A stretch of DNA of 64,000 nt from Megalobrama amblycephala (Eukaryota > Chordata > Actinopteri > Cypriniformes > Xenocyprididae), in NCBI RefSeq assembly GCF_018812025.1, contig NC_063066.1, forward strand, positions 8,950,382-9,014,381. The letters are read 5' to 3'. This document shows positions 12,011 through 24,435 of this stretch, one piece after another (the stretch's first letter is position 1; the number at the start of each line of letters is the position of its first letter). The notes under the pieces were generated by a model. That model made no database searches, had not been told where the DNA came from, and saw only the letters and a program-made list of their open reading frames with translations. The position numbers and the translations under genes are program-made.

Positions 12011-12330
12011 AACAAATGAATGAATGAATATTGATAAAAGTATCAAAAGTATTGATGCAATATAGATATATGATGGCAATACCATGATACTTTTAAATGA
12101 AAATACTGATACAAGTATGGAGACAATACCAATATAGATGTACGATAGCAATACCATGGTTGATCTAAAGTATTGACGCAATATCACAATATATAGATAT
12201 ATGTAATACCATGTACTTTTTAAATAAAAAACATGTAAATAAATAAATAAACTGAAACAATGATCTAAAGTACTGATGCAATATCATAATGTATAAATTC
12301 ATACCATGGTACTTTTTTTGTTAGTGAGGA
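12011..12330. repeat. Degenerate minisatellite, ~110-bp units
   Basis: Three imperfect units repeat a GTATTGATGCAATAT motif followed by ATACCATG-(G)-TACTTTT and AAATAAA. Short GAAT and AAAT microsatellite patches are embedded. It shows no coding potential. Confidence 0.55.
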
Positions 12331-12444
12331 ATCTAGAGAAGCCGAATATAGTCTTCAAATAATAAAATCAAACCAGGCCATCAAATTCAAATATGACAAC
12401 CTTACATTTGAAATATACTACACAGAATTTGGTGTTTTTACTTG

Positions 12445-12662
12445 TCATTTAGCAGATGGCTTTCATCCAATGAGACTTACTCCAGACTAATTTCACAGAC
12501 GGTCTCTTTGGAGCACCTGTGGTTAAGTGCCTTGCTCAAGGGCACAATGTTGATAGAGCGGGACTGTGATCTAACAGGAACTATTGAGTTTCTGGGTCAT
12601 GTTACATGAGACTGAACCAGCAACCAAGTAGCAGCTCAGATCATTAACTATTAGGGCACCAA
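12445..12662 (-). mobile_element. Degraded tRNA-derived SINE with L2-like tail
   Basis: On the minus strand the 5' end reads GGTGCCCTAATAGTTAATGA (A-box-like), with a B box GGTTCAGTCTC at about 12609-12619. The 3' end reads GAAAGCCATCTGCTAAATGA. That last motif resembles the 3' tail of the L2 LINE at 18044-20033 (GTGTCTGCTAATTGATTAAG), as expected if L2 machinery mobilised the SINE. Confidence 0.55.
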
Positions 12663-12665
12663 TAC

Positions 12666-13394
12666 CTCATTGGCAAATCACTAGCACGTCTGCGGCCTCA
12701 AAATGTTCAGCGACACTTAACAGGACAAGCCTTGTAAACTAGGCTATGATGTTCAGCAGAAATGAATCTATAGTGACTCCTCTGGAGACACAGGAAGAGA
12801 CACAAAGGAGAGGAGGAACTGGGGAAAACGGAAGACAGGAGCGGAGGGAAATTCCCATCCGTCTCCCACCCTCATGGATGAGTGCAGTGACCCAAATAGA
12901 GGGGACGGGAATAGCAACAGGGTAGAGGAAAGAAAGAAGAGGAGGAGGAGGAGGAGTGCATCAGAAAGAAAAGGGCAGATAAGATGAGAGATGTTCTTCC
13001 TTCTTTGCATGTCTTCTCTTGGGCATATCATCAAACAAGATCCAGAGGGAGCTGAGGTACTGGAGGCAGGTAAGCATGAAATAGTCTTGTGAGGGGAAAT
13101 AAATAAAAATGTTTTACACAGGTTAGGTCACTTTTCAAATAGTTTTTAAAAAAAAATAAAAAATAAAATAGATCATGCAGCAAACAAGGACTGACACTCT
13201 TCTGGTGAGTGAAGGCTGTGAAGATGTCTCACTTCAAAAATACTGATAAAATACGGAGACATTGTGGCATTGATAGAAAAAAATAAATGAAACCTGAAGT
13301 TAAAAAAAACAAGGGCAAGCATACCGCATCAGATGGGTCAACTCAGGCCCCAACCGCTGGATAATTGGATTTGTAATTCAAAGGCAAAGTCTTG
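12666..13394. other. Intronic DNA with purine-rich tract
   Basis: A GGA/GAA-rich tract occupies about 12780-12990. No element ends and no exon are evident. Confidence 0.45.
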
Positions 13395-13715
13395 AGGCCC
13401 GTTCTCACCAAGGACGATAACTATAATGATAACCATACAGATATAGTTCTAAAAATCAATACCAAAGAGTCAATACCAAAACTATGATAACAACAAACAT
13501 TAACAATATCGTTGGAAACGCTTTAAAAACGCTTTTTTCAAGCTGATGAATGATAAAAACATTGAAAGCAGAATCCATTCTACCTTAAAGAGATCGAACA
13601 TTTAAAGGCAGACAAAACTCAGCCCACCCTTACAATAAACAGAACATTATCATCTGTTGGTGTAGACACTAATATAGTTATCATTAGAGTTATCGTTCTT
13701 GGTGTGAACTGGCCT
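13395..13715. mobile_element. Short TIR MITE (AGGCC..GGCCT ends)
   Basis: The left AGGCCCGTTCTCACCAAGGA and right TTCTTGGTGTGAACTGGCCT are inverted repeats extending about 30 bp (ACGATAACTAT against its complement). It has no coding content. A truncated relative is at 7473. It is hAT-like in appearance but the target duplication is unclear. Confidence 0.7.
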
Positions 13716-14240
13716 TCACTCTCTTTATATTGAACATCTGCTTATCTGCTTTATTCTTTTGTGAGTCTGAGCTGAACTTTTCATCATGTAAAAGCAAATA
13801 AAAAGCAACACATAATAAGAATAGTGGAGAAAAAATAGAGAAAGCTGCCATGTCCTAAGAACAATATAATGATATTGCCAATATAATAAAGTAAGTGGAG
13901 ACAGATCCAAAGATTAAATATTTGGTGCCTAAAGAAAACATATGAACCCTGCAGGATCATAGTGTGCTTTCTGCTATAAGATCAAGACATAGGGATTAGT
14001 TTGCAGGATGAAAAGCTCTAATCGCAAAAAGGAAAAGCTCTCTACTGAATGACCAAGAGCGGCTGCATGATTGTCACTATCACAGGATGTGTCTCACAGT
14101 AATGGACTTCCTAAATCAGAAACCACTCTCCATTCAAACAAACGCTGAAGTAGATATCCTCATTAAGTCATGGGCGCTGGAACCAGGGGGAATTTTTGTA
14201 GTCTGAATAAACTGAACTTATTTAATTAATGAAATATATA
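13716..14240. other. Intronic DNA, nothing recognised
   Basis: AT-rich, without repeat ends or coding signal. Confidence 0.45.
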
Positions 14241-14731
14241 CTAGAGCTGTACGTGATGATGATTATGATGATTCAGCTGTGCACAGATCCCAATGTTAAT
14301 ACTGACCCATGTCTAATGCCTTGAACATGGGCTGGCATATGCAAATATTGGGGTCATACATATTAATGATCCCGATTGTTACGTAACAGTCGGTGTTATG
14401 TTGCGATTCGCCTGTTCTTCGGTGGTCTTTAAAACAAATGAGATTTATATAAGGAGGAGGAAACAATGGAGTTTGAGACTCACTGTATGTCATTTCCATG
14501 TACTGAACTCTTGTTATTCAACTATGCCAAGATAAATAAAATTTTCAATTTGATGGCACCTTTCAATTTCTACACCTGAACATCCTACAAAATCACCCCA
14601 ATCATACTAGAATTATTAATTCTTTACAAATAGAGCTATTTAAATCATCTGGTGAAATTGTTTTCATATCGCAATATATCGCAGAAAAACAAAATCTTGC
14701 AATATTTTTTCCAATAACATGCAGCCCTATT
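14241..14731. repeat. hAT-like remnant hosting a partial TTAA MITE
   Basis: The left edge (CTAGAGCTGTACGTGATGAT) and right edge (ATATCGCAGAAAAAC then ATGCAGCCCTA) resemble the inverted CTAGGGCTGCACGATAT / GCAGCCCTAG ends of a common teleost hAT family. The middle is replaced by the partial MITE at 14267-14562. Confidence 0.4.
14267..14562 (+). mobile_element. 950-bp TTAA MITE, copy 2 (5'-truncated)
   Basis: Only the right third of the family is present, starting at GATGATTCAGCTGTGCACAG. The 22-codon frame is intact at 14466-14531 (MEFETHCMSFPCTELLL...), but the donor site has decayed to ATAAAT. The right TTAA has decayed to TCAA. Confidence 0.8.
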
Positions 14732-14740
14732 ATATACTTA

Positions 14741-15050
14741 CACTATCGTTCAGAAATTCGGCGTTAGTTAATGTTTTTGAAAGGCCAAGGATGTTGACCA
14801 AGGCTGTATTTATTTGATCAGAAATACCATAAAAACTGTAATATTGCAAAAATACTATTACAATTTCAAATAACTTTTCTATTTTAATATATTTTGAAAT
14901 GTAATTTGTTCCTGTGATTTCAAATCTGAATTTTCAGTGTCATTACTCAATTTTTCAGTGTTACATGATTCTTCAGAAATCATTAAAATATGCTATTTGC
15001 ATTTCTTATTATTATCACTGTTACTGGCTCTAAACCATTAAACGGTAGTG
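14741..15050. mobile_element. CACTACC-type TIR element, internally deleted
   Basis: The ends CACTATCGTTCAGAAATTCG and ATTAAACGGTAGTG are inverted repeats flanked by TA on both sides, as expected for Tc1/mariner-type insertion. It is shorter (310 bp) than the 535-bp copy at 55075-55609. Confidence 0.7.
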
Positions 15051-17015
15051 TATATAAAATTGCATTCCAAGTATAAAATATGATTTTCTTAGTTTAAACA
15101 TCTGACATTATTTCAAAGGTAAAAGTAACCTGTTATCCCCACACTAAGACAGAAAAATTACAGATATATGATCTGAGTAGCAATTTACTGAACAACAAAA
15201 TATTAAATATAATTAAAAAGGCATAAATTGATGGAGCCTATGGTTAATACATTTTAACAAGTGATATTGATAAGTGGGGTTTTATTAGGCACCTAACAAA
15301 AAAACCCCAAAATGGTTAAATTGTTAAACAAAACAAAACTAAAACTAAAATTAAACAACAGTATTGTGGGCAACTAAACAAAGAAAACCACATCCTCTGA
15401 TGTTGCTGCTTTCAGCTGCACAGAATGTAGCCCCTGAACTCACATCCAGTATCACAGTCTAACCCATTTGTGCAAAGGACCACAGTCATGACCTAACGGC
15501 TCTGCCAAGGAGTGTCAGAAACTGCACACACATATGACCCATGAGGCCAGCTGGGTATTACCAAACAGGAAACACACTCATCAGTTATGGCTAAATATAC
15601 AGTGAGTGTCCACCCACAGGTCCAGTGGGTTATTTTAGAGCTCTCACATTGACTTAATGCTCCATCTATTGATTCTTTTCTCACCCAGAGCCACATTATC
15701 ATTATCCTTCACTATTGTTACGACATTAACCTGTCTGTATCAGCATGTATCATTACCAGAAACCCTGATGATAATATACCAGTTTTTTTTACCATAACAC
15801 ACAAAACACTGCTATGAATATAATATCTGTAGCCTGGTTTCTAATTACAGTCAATTTCTAGAATCCGTCAGTCTTACCAATAAAATAAGTGTCTATTAAA
15901 GTCGTTAATGGAGCAATAGCTAATGAGGATGAGCATGAGGGCTTAAGCGCCCCCTACAGGAAGATTCTGACAGAAAAAAAGAGCAAAGGAGGTAAGAAAG
16001 AAATGAGGAAAAACCTTCACCTTCCCATCCTCTTTATATTTCCCCTTTGAAAAGAGATGGCTAATAAAATATTTATCATGCCAGGCAACAGTTTGTGTCA
16101 AGATGAATACATCTCTCACATTAAAAGCTCAGGAGGTGGAAAAGAGAGATGAAACGAGAAAAGGGAGAGTGATATATATGAGTTCATTGATGGTGCTGAA
16201 GCAGTGGGGAGAGGGGGAGGGGGGAAAGAAAACAGAAATCAGAGATATAAGAAATCAATGTAAAGACAGAGAGAAAGGAAACGAGGGAGAGACAGAGGGA
16301 AGCATGAACTTTAATCATTTAAAGAGGTTAAGAGAGGGTTAAGAGACTGTGTTCAAAGATTAAATATATTAAATGAAGAGTCTGAGACACAGGGGAATGT
16401 GTAGGGAGCAGTAGATTTCAGCTGAACATAAAATAAGCAACCTACACTTGACATTAAACCATAGCACGAAAAAAGCATTGTGAAATGAAAGGATGTACTT
16501 TTGCCAAACTAATAAAACAGACAGGTGTTCGATGACACATATTCGGAGCAGCTGTGATGTGATCACATGCTCTATATTGATAACGTGACAAGTTGCAGCG
16601 TAGCTTGGTCACCACAAATTGTCTACATTTAAGAAAATGTGTTACACGGCTCTGTGGAATACTTGATTCTGATTGGTTAATCGTGCCATCCAGCGGTATG
16701 TTATTCCCTGATAACAACCGATAAAAACTGATGACACAGGGTAATTGAAATCAGTGTTATATACTAGGAATGATTTTTCTTCGTGGAAGTTTTGCATTTG
16801 GTGAGCTAACAAAATATTAAAACTCAATATTTTGTGTACAATTATTTAATTATGTCATCCGGGTATCTCAGACTCGCTCTCTTTTTTCATACAAACGCAG
16901 CTGCTGCTATTTTGCAACAACTGTTTTGTACACTGTAATGGATAACAAACAGGTAAAAAAGAGAACGAAAAGCAATATCTCTTATCCCCATAATTATTTA
17001 TGTAGTGAAATGCCA
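15051..17015. other. Intronic DNA; degraded repeat at its right end
   Basis: Mostly apparently unique AT-rich DNA, with a purine-rich stretch at 16100-16340. From about 16640 the phrase GAATACTTGATTCTGATTGG begins a degraded teleost repeat. Its other end may be the GCGATAACAACCAGCTGG motif near 17881, which would make it the host of the MITE at 17016. Confidence 0.4.
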
Positions 17016-17771
17016 CACTGTAAAACCGAACAGTGAAATTAATTAAATTAAATGAGTTTGTTTCACTCAAATAATAATGAAAGTTCATTGTACTTAATAG
17101 AAAAAAGTTGCATGAACTCAAAATTTCATTGTAGTAAGCTGAACTTAATATGATTGAGTTGAGCTGCAGCAGATTTCTAATTCCCAGCATGCTTTGCGTC
17201 AGACCATATAAATAACTGTTGAAATTAAGTGTTATTTTGTGTGTTTTTGCACAAGATTAACATATGAAGATATAAGTTAATGTTTAATGTTGTGTTATGT
17301 TGGGATTCAGGGGGGTTCTGTTATGTTAGTTTTGTAGGGTTACCACTGTGGTGAAGAGTAGAGCCTGTGGTTAGGTTGAGGATGAGCTGCAAAACATTTA
17401 AGACCACATATGTTGTTTGATTACATATATGCAAGTATGTAATGACTTTCTGATAATGTCTCTCTGATAGTTATAATAGTATGTGTTATTTGCTATGTAA
17501 CATTTAACCAAGATCTGAATGTGATGTTTATGTAAATTAACTGTATGTAATTAACATTATGATGAGTTGGGAAAGGGATGCTGGTGTCGGGATTGTTAGT
17601 GAGAGACACCTGTGCACCACACTGGCCTTGATCCGCTTCCATGGCTCTCAGCCCCGCCCCACTTGTCACAAAAATTTTAAGTTCTACCAACTTTAAAAAA
17701 AAATGAGTTAGTTTACTTAAATGTTTTGAGGTAATAAGTTTCCTATTCTGAACTTATTGGGTTTTACAGTG
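17016..17771. mobile_element. CACTG-ended TIR MITE
   Basis: The ends CACTGTAAAACC and GGGTTTTACAGTG are inverted, with CA on both outer sides. Sub-terminal sequence is rich in TTGAGTT/AACTCAA. The inner phrase TTCCCAGCATGCTTTGC recurs inverted in the related copy at 29419-30192. No coding frame. Confidence 0.7.
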
Positions 17772-18043
17772 CATGTAGTAAGTGTTATGACTGTACCATA
17801 TCCCTTGAATGTCCATCTAGTTGCCGCTTGCTATTTCTGCTTCACATCTGGGTCCTGATCACCCTGTCAGGGTTTATTCTGCGATAACAACCAGCTGGAT
17901 GTGCATTATCCCTTACTTATTTTATTACTTGGGTGTCATGTTAAATCATACCTCCTTTTGACCACAAAGAGTAGCATGTTAACCACACAAGTAAATGAAA
18001 TCACAAAGAAAGAGAAATGTTTAAGTTGATTAAACTGATATGT

Positions 18044-20033
18044 GATCTATACAGTCACACTTGATACTCTTTGCTCCAATCTAACATCTTGCTTAGACAA
18101 CTTCTACCCCCTTTCATCCAGACCAGCCCACGCCACCCCCTCTGCCCGCTGGCTATCCGATGTTCTTCGTGAGCATCGTTCTAGACTCAGGGCTGCAGAA
18201 AGGAAGTGGCCCAAATCGAAAGATTGTATCACTCACTCTCCAATGCAAAAACTACATGCTACCACAATTAAATGAACAATTCTCCCGATTCTCGCATGCT
18301 TTTCAAAACCATATCTTCTCTTCTTTGCAACTTTGCCACATTCTTCATAAATAAAAAACATACATCAGCGACCAATTCTCCACACCACACACACTGACAA
18401 ACGCATCTTAGTGGCAAACACACACATTTTACCTTCCTTCTCTCCACTCTCGGAGGCAGAAGTTTCCAAACTCATCCTTTCCAATCATCCTACTACCTAT
18501 CTGTTTGATCCTGTCCTCACTCATCTCCTTCAGGCTATCTCTTCTTTAATTGTACCTGCACTCACTCATATTATTAACACTTCTCTTCACATCGGTACAT
18601 TTCCCACAGCATTTAAGCAGGCTAGGATAACCCCACTCCTTAAGAAACCCACTCTAAATCCAGCACTTTTAGAAAACTACAGACCGGTCTCCCTTCTTCC
18701 ATTCATTGCAAAGACACTTGAGAGAGTTGTGTTCATTCTATCTCACACAGAACAACCTCCTGGACAACAACTAGTCTGGCTTCAAGAGTGGCCACTTAAC
18801 TGAGGCTCTCAGTTACTGAAGCCCTGAGACTGGCAAAAGCAGCTTCCAAATCATCAGTACTCATTTTGTTGGATCTATCTGCTGCTTTTGACACAGTTAA
18901 CCACCAGATCCTCCTGTCAACCCTCATGACAAAGGGCATCTTAGGAACCGCACTCCAGTGGTTCAAGTCTTACCTTTCAGGTAGGTCCTTCAGGGTGTTT
19001 TAGAGGGGTGAGGTCGCAATATCTTGCTACTGGGGTACCTCAGGGCTCAGTACTTGGACCACTTCTCTTTTCCATCTACATGTCATCAATGGGATCTGTC
19101 ATTCAGAAACATGTTTTTTCCTATCACTGCTATGCTGATGACACACAACTCTACCTCTCATTCCAACCAGATGATCCGATGAGAACTGCTCACATCGCAG
19201 CCTGCCTAACAGACATTTCTGCCTGGATGAAGGACCACCACCTTCAGCTCAACCTTGCAAAAACTGAAGTGCTAGTGGTCTTGGCAAGCCCAACACTTCA
19301 TCACAACCTCTCTATTCAACTAGGTTTGTCAACCATAACTCCTTCCAGGACAGCCAGGAACCTTGGAGTTGTGAATGATGATCTTTTAAGCTTCACAGAT
19401 CATACTGCTACAACAGTCCGGTCCTGCAGATTTGCCTTATACAACATTAGGAAGATTAGATCCTTCCTATAAGAGCATTCCCAGCAACTCCTCGCCCAAG
19501 CTCTTGTTCTATCCAAACTGGACTGTTGTAATGCTCTCTTGGCAGGCCTTCCAGCATGTACTGTCAAGCCTCTGTACCTGATCCAGAATGCAGCAGCAAG
19601 AGTGGTCTTTAACAAGCTGAAGAGAGCGCATGTCACGCCTCTATGCACCCTCCAGAAGCTTGCATTCTGCAAGTGAATGGCACCTTGTGGTCCCATCCCA
19701 AAGAGGCACAAAATCACTCTCACAGGCCTTTTTCTTGTCTGTTTCCCTGCTGGTGGAATGACCTGCCTAGCCCAATCCGAGCAAAAAATGGCTAAAGACA
19801 CATCTTTTTCATCAACACTTGACCTATTAATATGAGCACTTATTTTTTCTACTTCTATTCTGTCTCTCTGTTTATTCACTTAAAAAAACACCCTCACTAT
19901 GTGCACTTTGCTGTAATAACTGGGACTTGGCACAGCACTTATGGTTGCCCTCATGTTGATTTAATTGCTTCTATTGTTCTCAAGTTGTTTTGGCGAAAAG
20001 TGTCTGCTAATTGATTAAGTGTAAATGTAAATG
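18044..20033 (+). mobile_element. 5'-truncated L2-type LINE
   Basis: A non-LTR retrotransposon of the L2 type. The endonuclease and any ORF1 are missing. The copy starts in the linker before the reverse transcriptase (readable piece SARWLSDVLREHRSRLRAAE) and runs to a typical L2 3' end (TGTCTGCTAATTGATTAAGT, then short TGTAAA repeats). Stops and frameshifts split the reverse transcriptase, so the copy is inactive. Confidence 0.9.
18411..19472 (+). pseudogene. L2 reverse transcriptase, broken
   Basis: Three consecutive frames carry RT blocks in the right order. Near 18590-18720 come ARITPLLKKPTLNP and ENYRPVSLLPFIAKTLERVV. Near 18870-18980 come [21 protein letters not shown] sequence and a WFKSYLSG block. 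At 19008-19472 come [16 protein letters not shown] and the catalytic YADDTQLY (YADD at 19131-19142), then the thumb piece [13 protein letters not shown]. Stops and frameshifts near 18800 and 19000 and a stop after 19472 break it. After 19473 a further L2-type piece (CCNALLAGLPACTVKPLYLI) is still readable. Confidence 0.9.
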
Positions 20034-21652
20034 TACAGTAATTCAGAAGACATTAACATTTCTAGATGGTAAAATTACATGTGCAGAGGTAAGATTTGGC
20101 ATGAAAATGGAAAATTGAATAAGTATTAATAATATTAATATTAATAAATTAGAATTAAAAATACACACATTTATAGTATATTGGAATTTTAATTATTTTA
20201 TAAAATCAATAAGCCAAGGCATTGTGTGAATTATTGCTTTGGTACACAGCAAACTTTTCGGGAAACAGCACTATCATTGTATGAACAATGTATATTGTAG
20301 AACAAAACCTTTACAGCCTGCCTGCAATAAACAATAACGTTATTTCACTTGAGAGAAATAACACTAGACTGTGCCAAGATATTTAGGCTAACAGCATTGC
20401 AATAGTATTAAATTTCTTTGCAATGACACTAGTTAGCACATAAACTTGTTCAGCCCTAAAACACTACAAATAAAAACATAAAGAAAAATAAAACAATTCA
20501 AAATAAAACAGAAAGACAAACTAAATTCAAAACTATAACTCTAATAACTAACAAATCTTATGCTAATTTTTTTCAATGCTGTTAAGAACTTATACATGTT
20601 GGGTGGTGGTGGTGGAGGATTCCAATGGTATAAAGCACTTGAGTCTATGACAATCAGTCTAGGAGTTATGAGCAGTTGCTGTAGCGCCCCACAAATAACC
20701 CTAAATCTTTATTTACTGGAGCTGTCCGTGGTGCTGAATCCTTTGACAAGTAAACCACTAGCACACAAAACACCCTTCTCGCATAGTGTGAAGAGAGAGA
20801 GAAAGACAAAGTAAACATCATTGCACACTGACAATCAGCTCTGTCTCTCGCTGTCTTCATAACACCACAGACACGGCAGATATCAGTGAAGTGAAACTGA
20901 AGACCCCAAGGACACAAGGGCGGGTGACGCAGCTAAAGGCATCGAACCTTGTGAGTGACAGGCCCTCGCTATGAAAGCGTGCCACCTAAAAGCCCTACAT
21001 CCGAGCCCTGAGCGACACACGATCGCTGCTGTGAGTGAGCCGAGGAAGCAAAAGTTCAGCGCCCAGCGGGATACCATCCCAGCTCTGTCTACGGATGCGC
21101 TCTAATGCATGGCTTCAGAGCACCGTGCTATCTATGCCTACAGCCCCGGCTGCACGTCTGGCACTGACACTAACACACTCAAGAATTGCAGGCTGTCACA
21201 ATGGGCCATTAGCCTCCTATAGGGGAATCCCAAAAACAGAGCAAGGCCAGGCAAGAGGCAGGCCATCACTAGGCTAAACTAACAGGCTTCACTAACTGAA
21301 TGCTGCCCCAGGGGGGATCTCTCTGTCACTGCATTTGGCGGGTAGAGATAGCGCTCCTGGACACAGGGGGCCGATACTGTAAAAGTATGTTTAAAGTGCC
21401 TGGAGCCTCTTTCCTGAAGAGCTGTAATGTTGTTCCAATATAGTTGGCAAGTGACAAAGGGTCTGCGGCAAGGTGGATGCATATAACTGGCATGACCAGT
21501 TGAGCTATATATCAATAAAAAAGTCTCACCGGTCTTACAAACTTTTAAACTGAAGTGTATGTCACGGCAAATGTCTTCAGTATCTTTTATTAAAATGCTC
21601 CACTTTTGAACTGACTTTTAATTTTTGGCTTGATGTCTAGGTAACTAGTTAA
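20034..21652. other. Intronic DNA, apparently unique
   Basis: AT-rich to about 20560, then a GC-richer block at 20680-21300 with short frames on both strands and no recognisable domain. No element ends identified. Confidence 0.4.
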
Positions 21653-22534
21653 AGGATTAGTTCACTTTCAAATGAAAAATAGCCCAAGCTTTACTCACCC
21701 TCAACCCATCCTAGGTGTATATGACTTTCTTCTTTTAGATGAACACAATCGGAGTTATATTAATAAATATCCTGACGCATCCGAGCTTTATAATAGCAGT
21801 GAGCGGGATCAATGATATGAGCTGAAGAAAGTGCATCCATCCACATCCATCCATCAACTTACAAAAAAATGAAACTAACGTCGCGTCAATTAAGCTTTGT
21901 CCGTAAGTTGAACACCGAAGGCGTAGGACGTAGCGTAAGCTTTTTGAACTGCGAGAGTTTTACACTTTCTTCATAAGTAGGATATGGAAGGTGGTCTGGT
22001 GGAAGCTAGATATTTTACTTCATAACTTGTTAAATATGGATATTTTTTTTTTACACAAATGCATCGCTTCACTTCAGAAGGCCTTTATTAACCCCCCGGA
22101 GTCGTGTGGAATATGTTTATGATGGATGGATGTGGATGGATGCACTTCCTTCAGCGCTTACTTGTTGATCCCATTCACTGCCATTATAAAGCTTGGATGC
22201 GTCAGGATATTTATTAATATAACTCAGATTGTGTTCATCAGAAAGAAGAAAGTCATATACACCTAGGATGGTTTGAGGGTGAGTAAAGCTTGGGTAATTT
22301 TCATTTGAAAGCGAACTAATCCTGTCAGCGCTGATAGCCTAGTGGTTAGCGCGCTGACACATGGCGCAATTGCGTTCACGGCGACCTGAGTCCGATTCCC
22401 GTCTCGAGGTCCTTTGCCGATCCTGCCCCCTCTCTCTGCCCCAATGCTTTCCTGTCTGCTCTCTGCTGTCCTATCTGTATAAAGGCACAAAAAAGTCCAT
22501 AAATATAACTATAAAAAGAAAGGGAACTAATCCT
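21653..22534. mobile_element. Palindromic element interrupted by a SINE
   Basis: The left end follows TTAA (21649-21652) with AGGATTAGTTCACTTTCAAA. The right end is the complement, TTTGAAAGCGAACTAATCCT, ending at 22323. Long arms pair around a divergent centre near 21880-22080; for example GACGCATCCGAGCTTTATAA pairs with TTATAAAGCTTGGATGCGTC. A SINE (22324-22517) sits at the right terminus, and the terminal 17 bp are repeated after it. Confidence 0.8.
22324..22517 (+). mobile_element. tRNA-derived SINE with target site duplication
   Basis: The A box TAGCCTAGTGG is at 22335-22345 and the B box (GAGTCCGATTCC) at about 22388. The body includes CCTGCCCCCTCTCTCTGCCC and the element ends in an A-rich tail (ATAACTATAAAAA). 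It is flanked by a 17-bp duplication with one mismatch, GAAAGCGAACTAATCCT (22307-22323) and GAAAGGGAACTAATCCT (22518-22534). The duplication falls on the end of the palindromic element, which sets the order of insertion. Confidence 0.85.
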
Positions 22535-23482
22535 TTATTGTTAATTAATAGCCAAATTAGGCATTATTTTAGGCTATTGTAATGTAGCCTAAAATCTTGC
22601 TAATAGTTAACACAGTAATTTAATAGTGGTTAATGTCAATGTTAGAAAGGTTACAACAATAATAGCAAATAATGTTAAGAACTTGAAACACAAACTTTTG
22701 CAACCATTGTGATATTTTTGTGTTGTTCTCAACTTTCACCGTATACCTTGCAGTGTTTTTTTACAGGAAGGAAATAGTCCTCGACAATCTACTGTAAACT
22801 TGCAAACTTGCTGTCTATTTTTCTTTTTTAATATCCAGAAATGCAGGAGTACAATGGGTTGTGAATGCTATTTCTTGTTGACCTTAAGTTGAGAAAGGGA
22901 GAGGAACAGGAGAGCTGAGGTTTTAGGAAAGGGAGGACCTGATATGACTGTAATTGATGATATCTGAAATTCTGATGACAACCTCCAGTAGGGCCTGACA
23001 GGACAATGTCTCTGGATGAAAAGAGAAATCAAGACCATCTCTGTACGATAGAACAGCTGACAGAACACATTATACCGCACTATTGTTACTGATGCACAAT
23101 TTCAGCCAACACTGTGTTCTACACGTCTGCAAAGCGGTCAAACATAAAAAACTCCCAATAATGCTTCCTGTGCTTGCCATCACATAAAAGAAAAAACGCA
23201 ATAGGAGTGAACAAACACATTCAGATTGTCTTGCAATTACAGAAATGGTCTCTTTTTTTAAAAAGTATATATTCTGAAGAAAATGCAACTGTTGCTTGCC
23301 TGTAAAAAAAAAATCACATTGGGTAGTGTTACCATCAGTCTGGCTTTATAATAATAATAATTTATTTGTATTTAATTGATTGATAATTAGTATTTTTTAC
23401 TAAATTATCATATTATTATCATTATTATTATATGCTTGTCCAATTATAGCAATGACACAATGAGTTACTTCTCAAAGTTTAA
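22535..23482. other. Intronic DNA, nothing recognised
   Basis: AT-rich, with an ATT/TTA-rich simple patch at 23350-23440. No exon or element ends seen. Confidence 0.45.
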
Positions 23483-24431
23483 AGGTGTCATCGAATTGAA
23501 AATTGAATTTACCTCGGCATAGTTGAATAACAAGAGTTCAGTACATGGAAATAACATACAGTGAGTGTCAAACTCCATTGTTTCCTCCTCCTTATATAAA
23601 TCTCATTTGTTTAAAAGACCTCCGAAGAACAGGCGAATCTCAACATAACACTGACTGTTACGTAACAGTTGGGATCATTAATATGTACGCCCCCAATATT
23701 TGCATATGCTAGCCCATGATCAAGCATTACACAAGGGCAGCCAGTATTAACGTCTGGATCTGTGCACAGCTGAATCATCAGACTAGGTAAGCAAGCAAGG
23801 ACAATAGCGAAAAATGGCAGATGGAGCAATAATAACTGACATGATCCATGATATCATGATATTTTTAGTGATATTTGTTATTTGTCTTTCTAAATGTTTC
23901 GTTAGCATGTTGCTAATGTACTGTTAAATGTGGTTAAAGTTACCATCGTTTCTTACTGTATTCATGGAGACAAGAGCAGTCGCTATTTTCATTTTTAAAC
24001 ACTTACAGTCTGTATAATTCATAAACACAACTTCATTCTTTATAAATCTCTCCAACAGTGTAGCATTAGCCGTTAGCCACGGAGCACTATCAAACTCATT
24101 CAGAATCAAATGTAAACATCCAAATAAATACAATACTCACATAATCCGATGTATGCATGCAGCATGCATGACGAACACTTTGTAAAGATCCATTTTGAGG
24201 GTTATATTAGCTGTGTGAACTTTGTTTATGCAGTGATAGAGTCGAGACCTCGGGAGGGGGCGGAGAGCGCGCGATTTAAAGGGGCCGCAGCATGAATCGG
24301 CGCATTTCTAATTTTGCCCCAAAATAGGCAGTTAAAAAAAATCATAAAAAAAAATTTATGGGGTATTTTGAGCTGCAACTTCACAGACACATTCAGGGGA
24401 CACCTTAGAAAAAAAACGTTCGATGGCACCG
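23483..24431 (-). mobile_element. 950-bp TTAA MITE, copy 3 (inverted)
   Basis: Bounded by TTAA (23479-23482 and 24432-24435), in the opposite orientation to copy 1. The 66-nt frame lies on the minus strand at 23513-23578 (MEFDTHCMLFPCTELLLFNY plus two codons) and is followed by GTAAAT. A short CpG-rich stretch (GGGGGCGGAGAGCGCGCG) lies near 24257. Confidence 0.85.
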
Positions 24432-24435
24432 TTAA

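Noticed and set aside
19400..19879. 159-codon minus-strand frame
   Set aside because: Antisense shadow of the L2 LINE.
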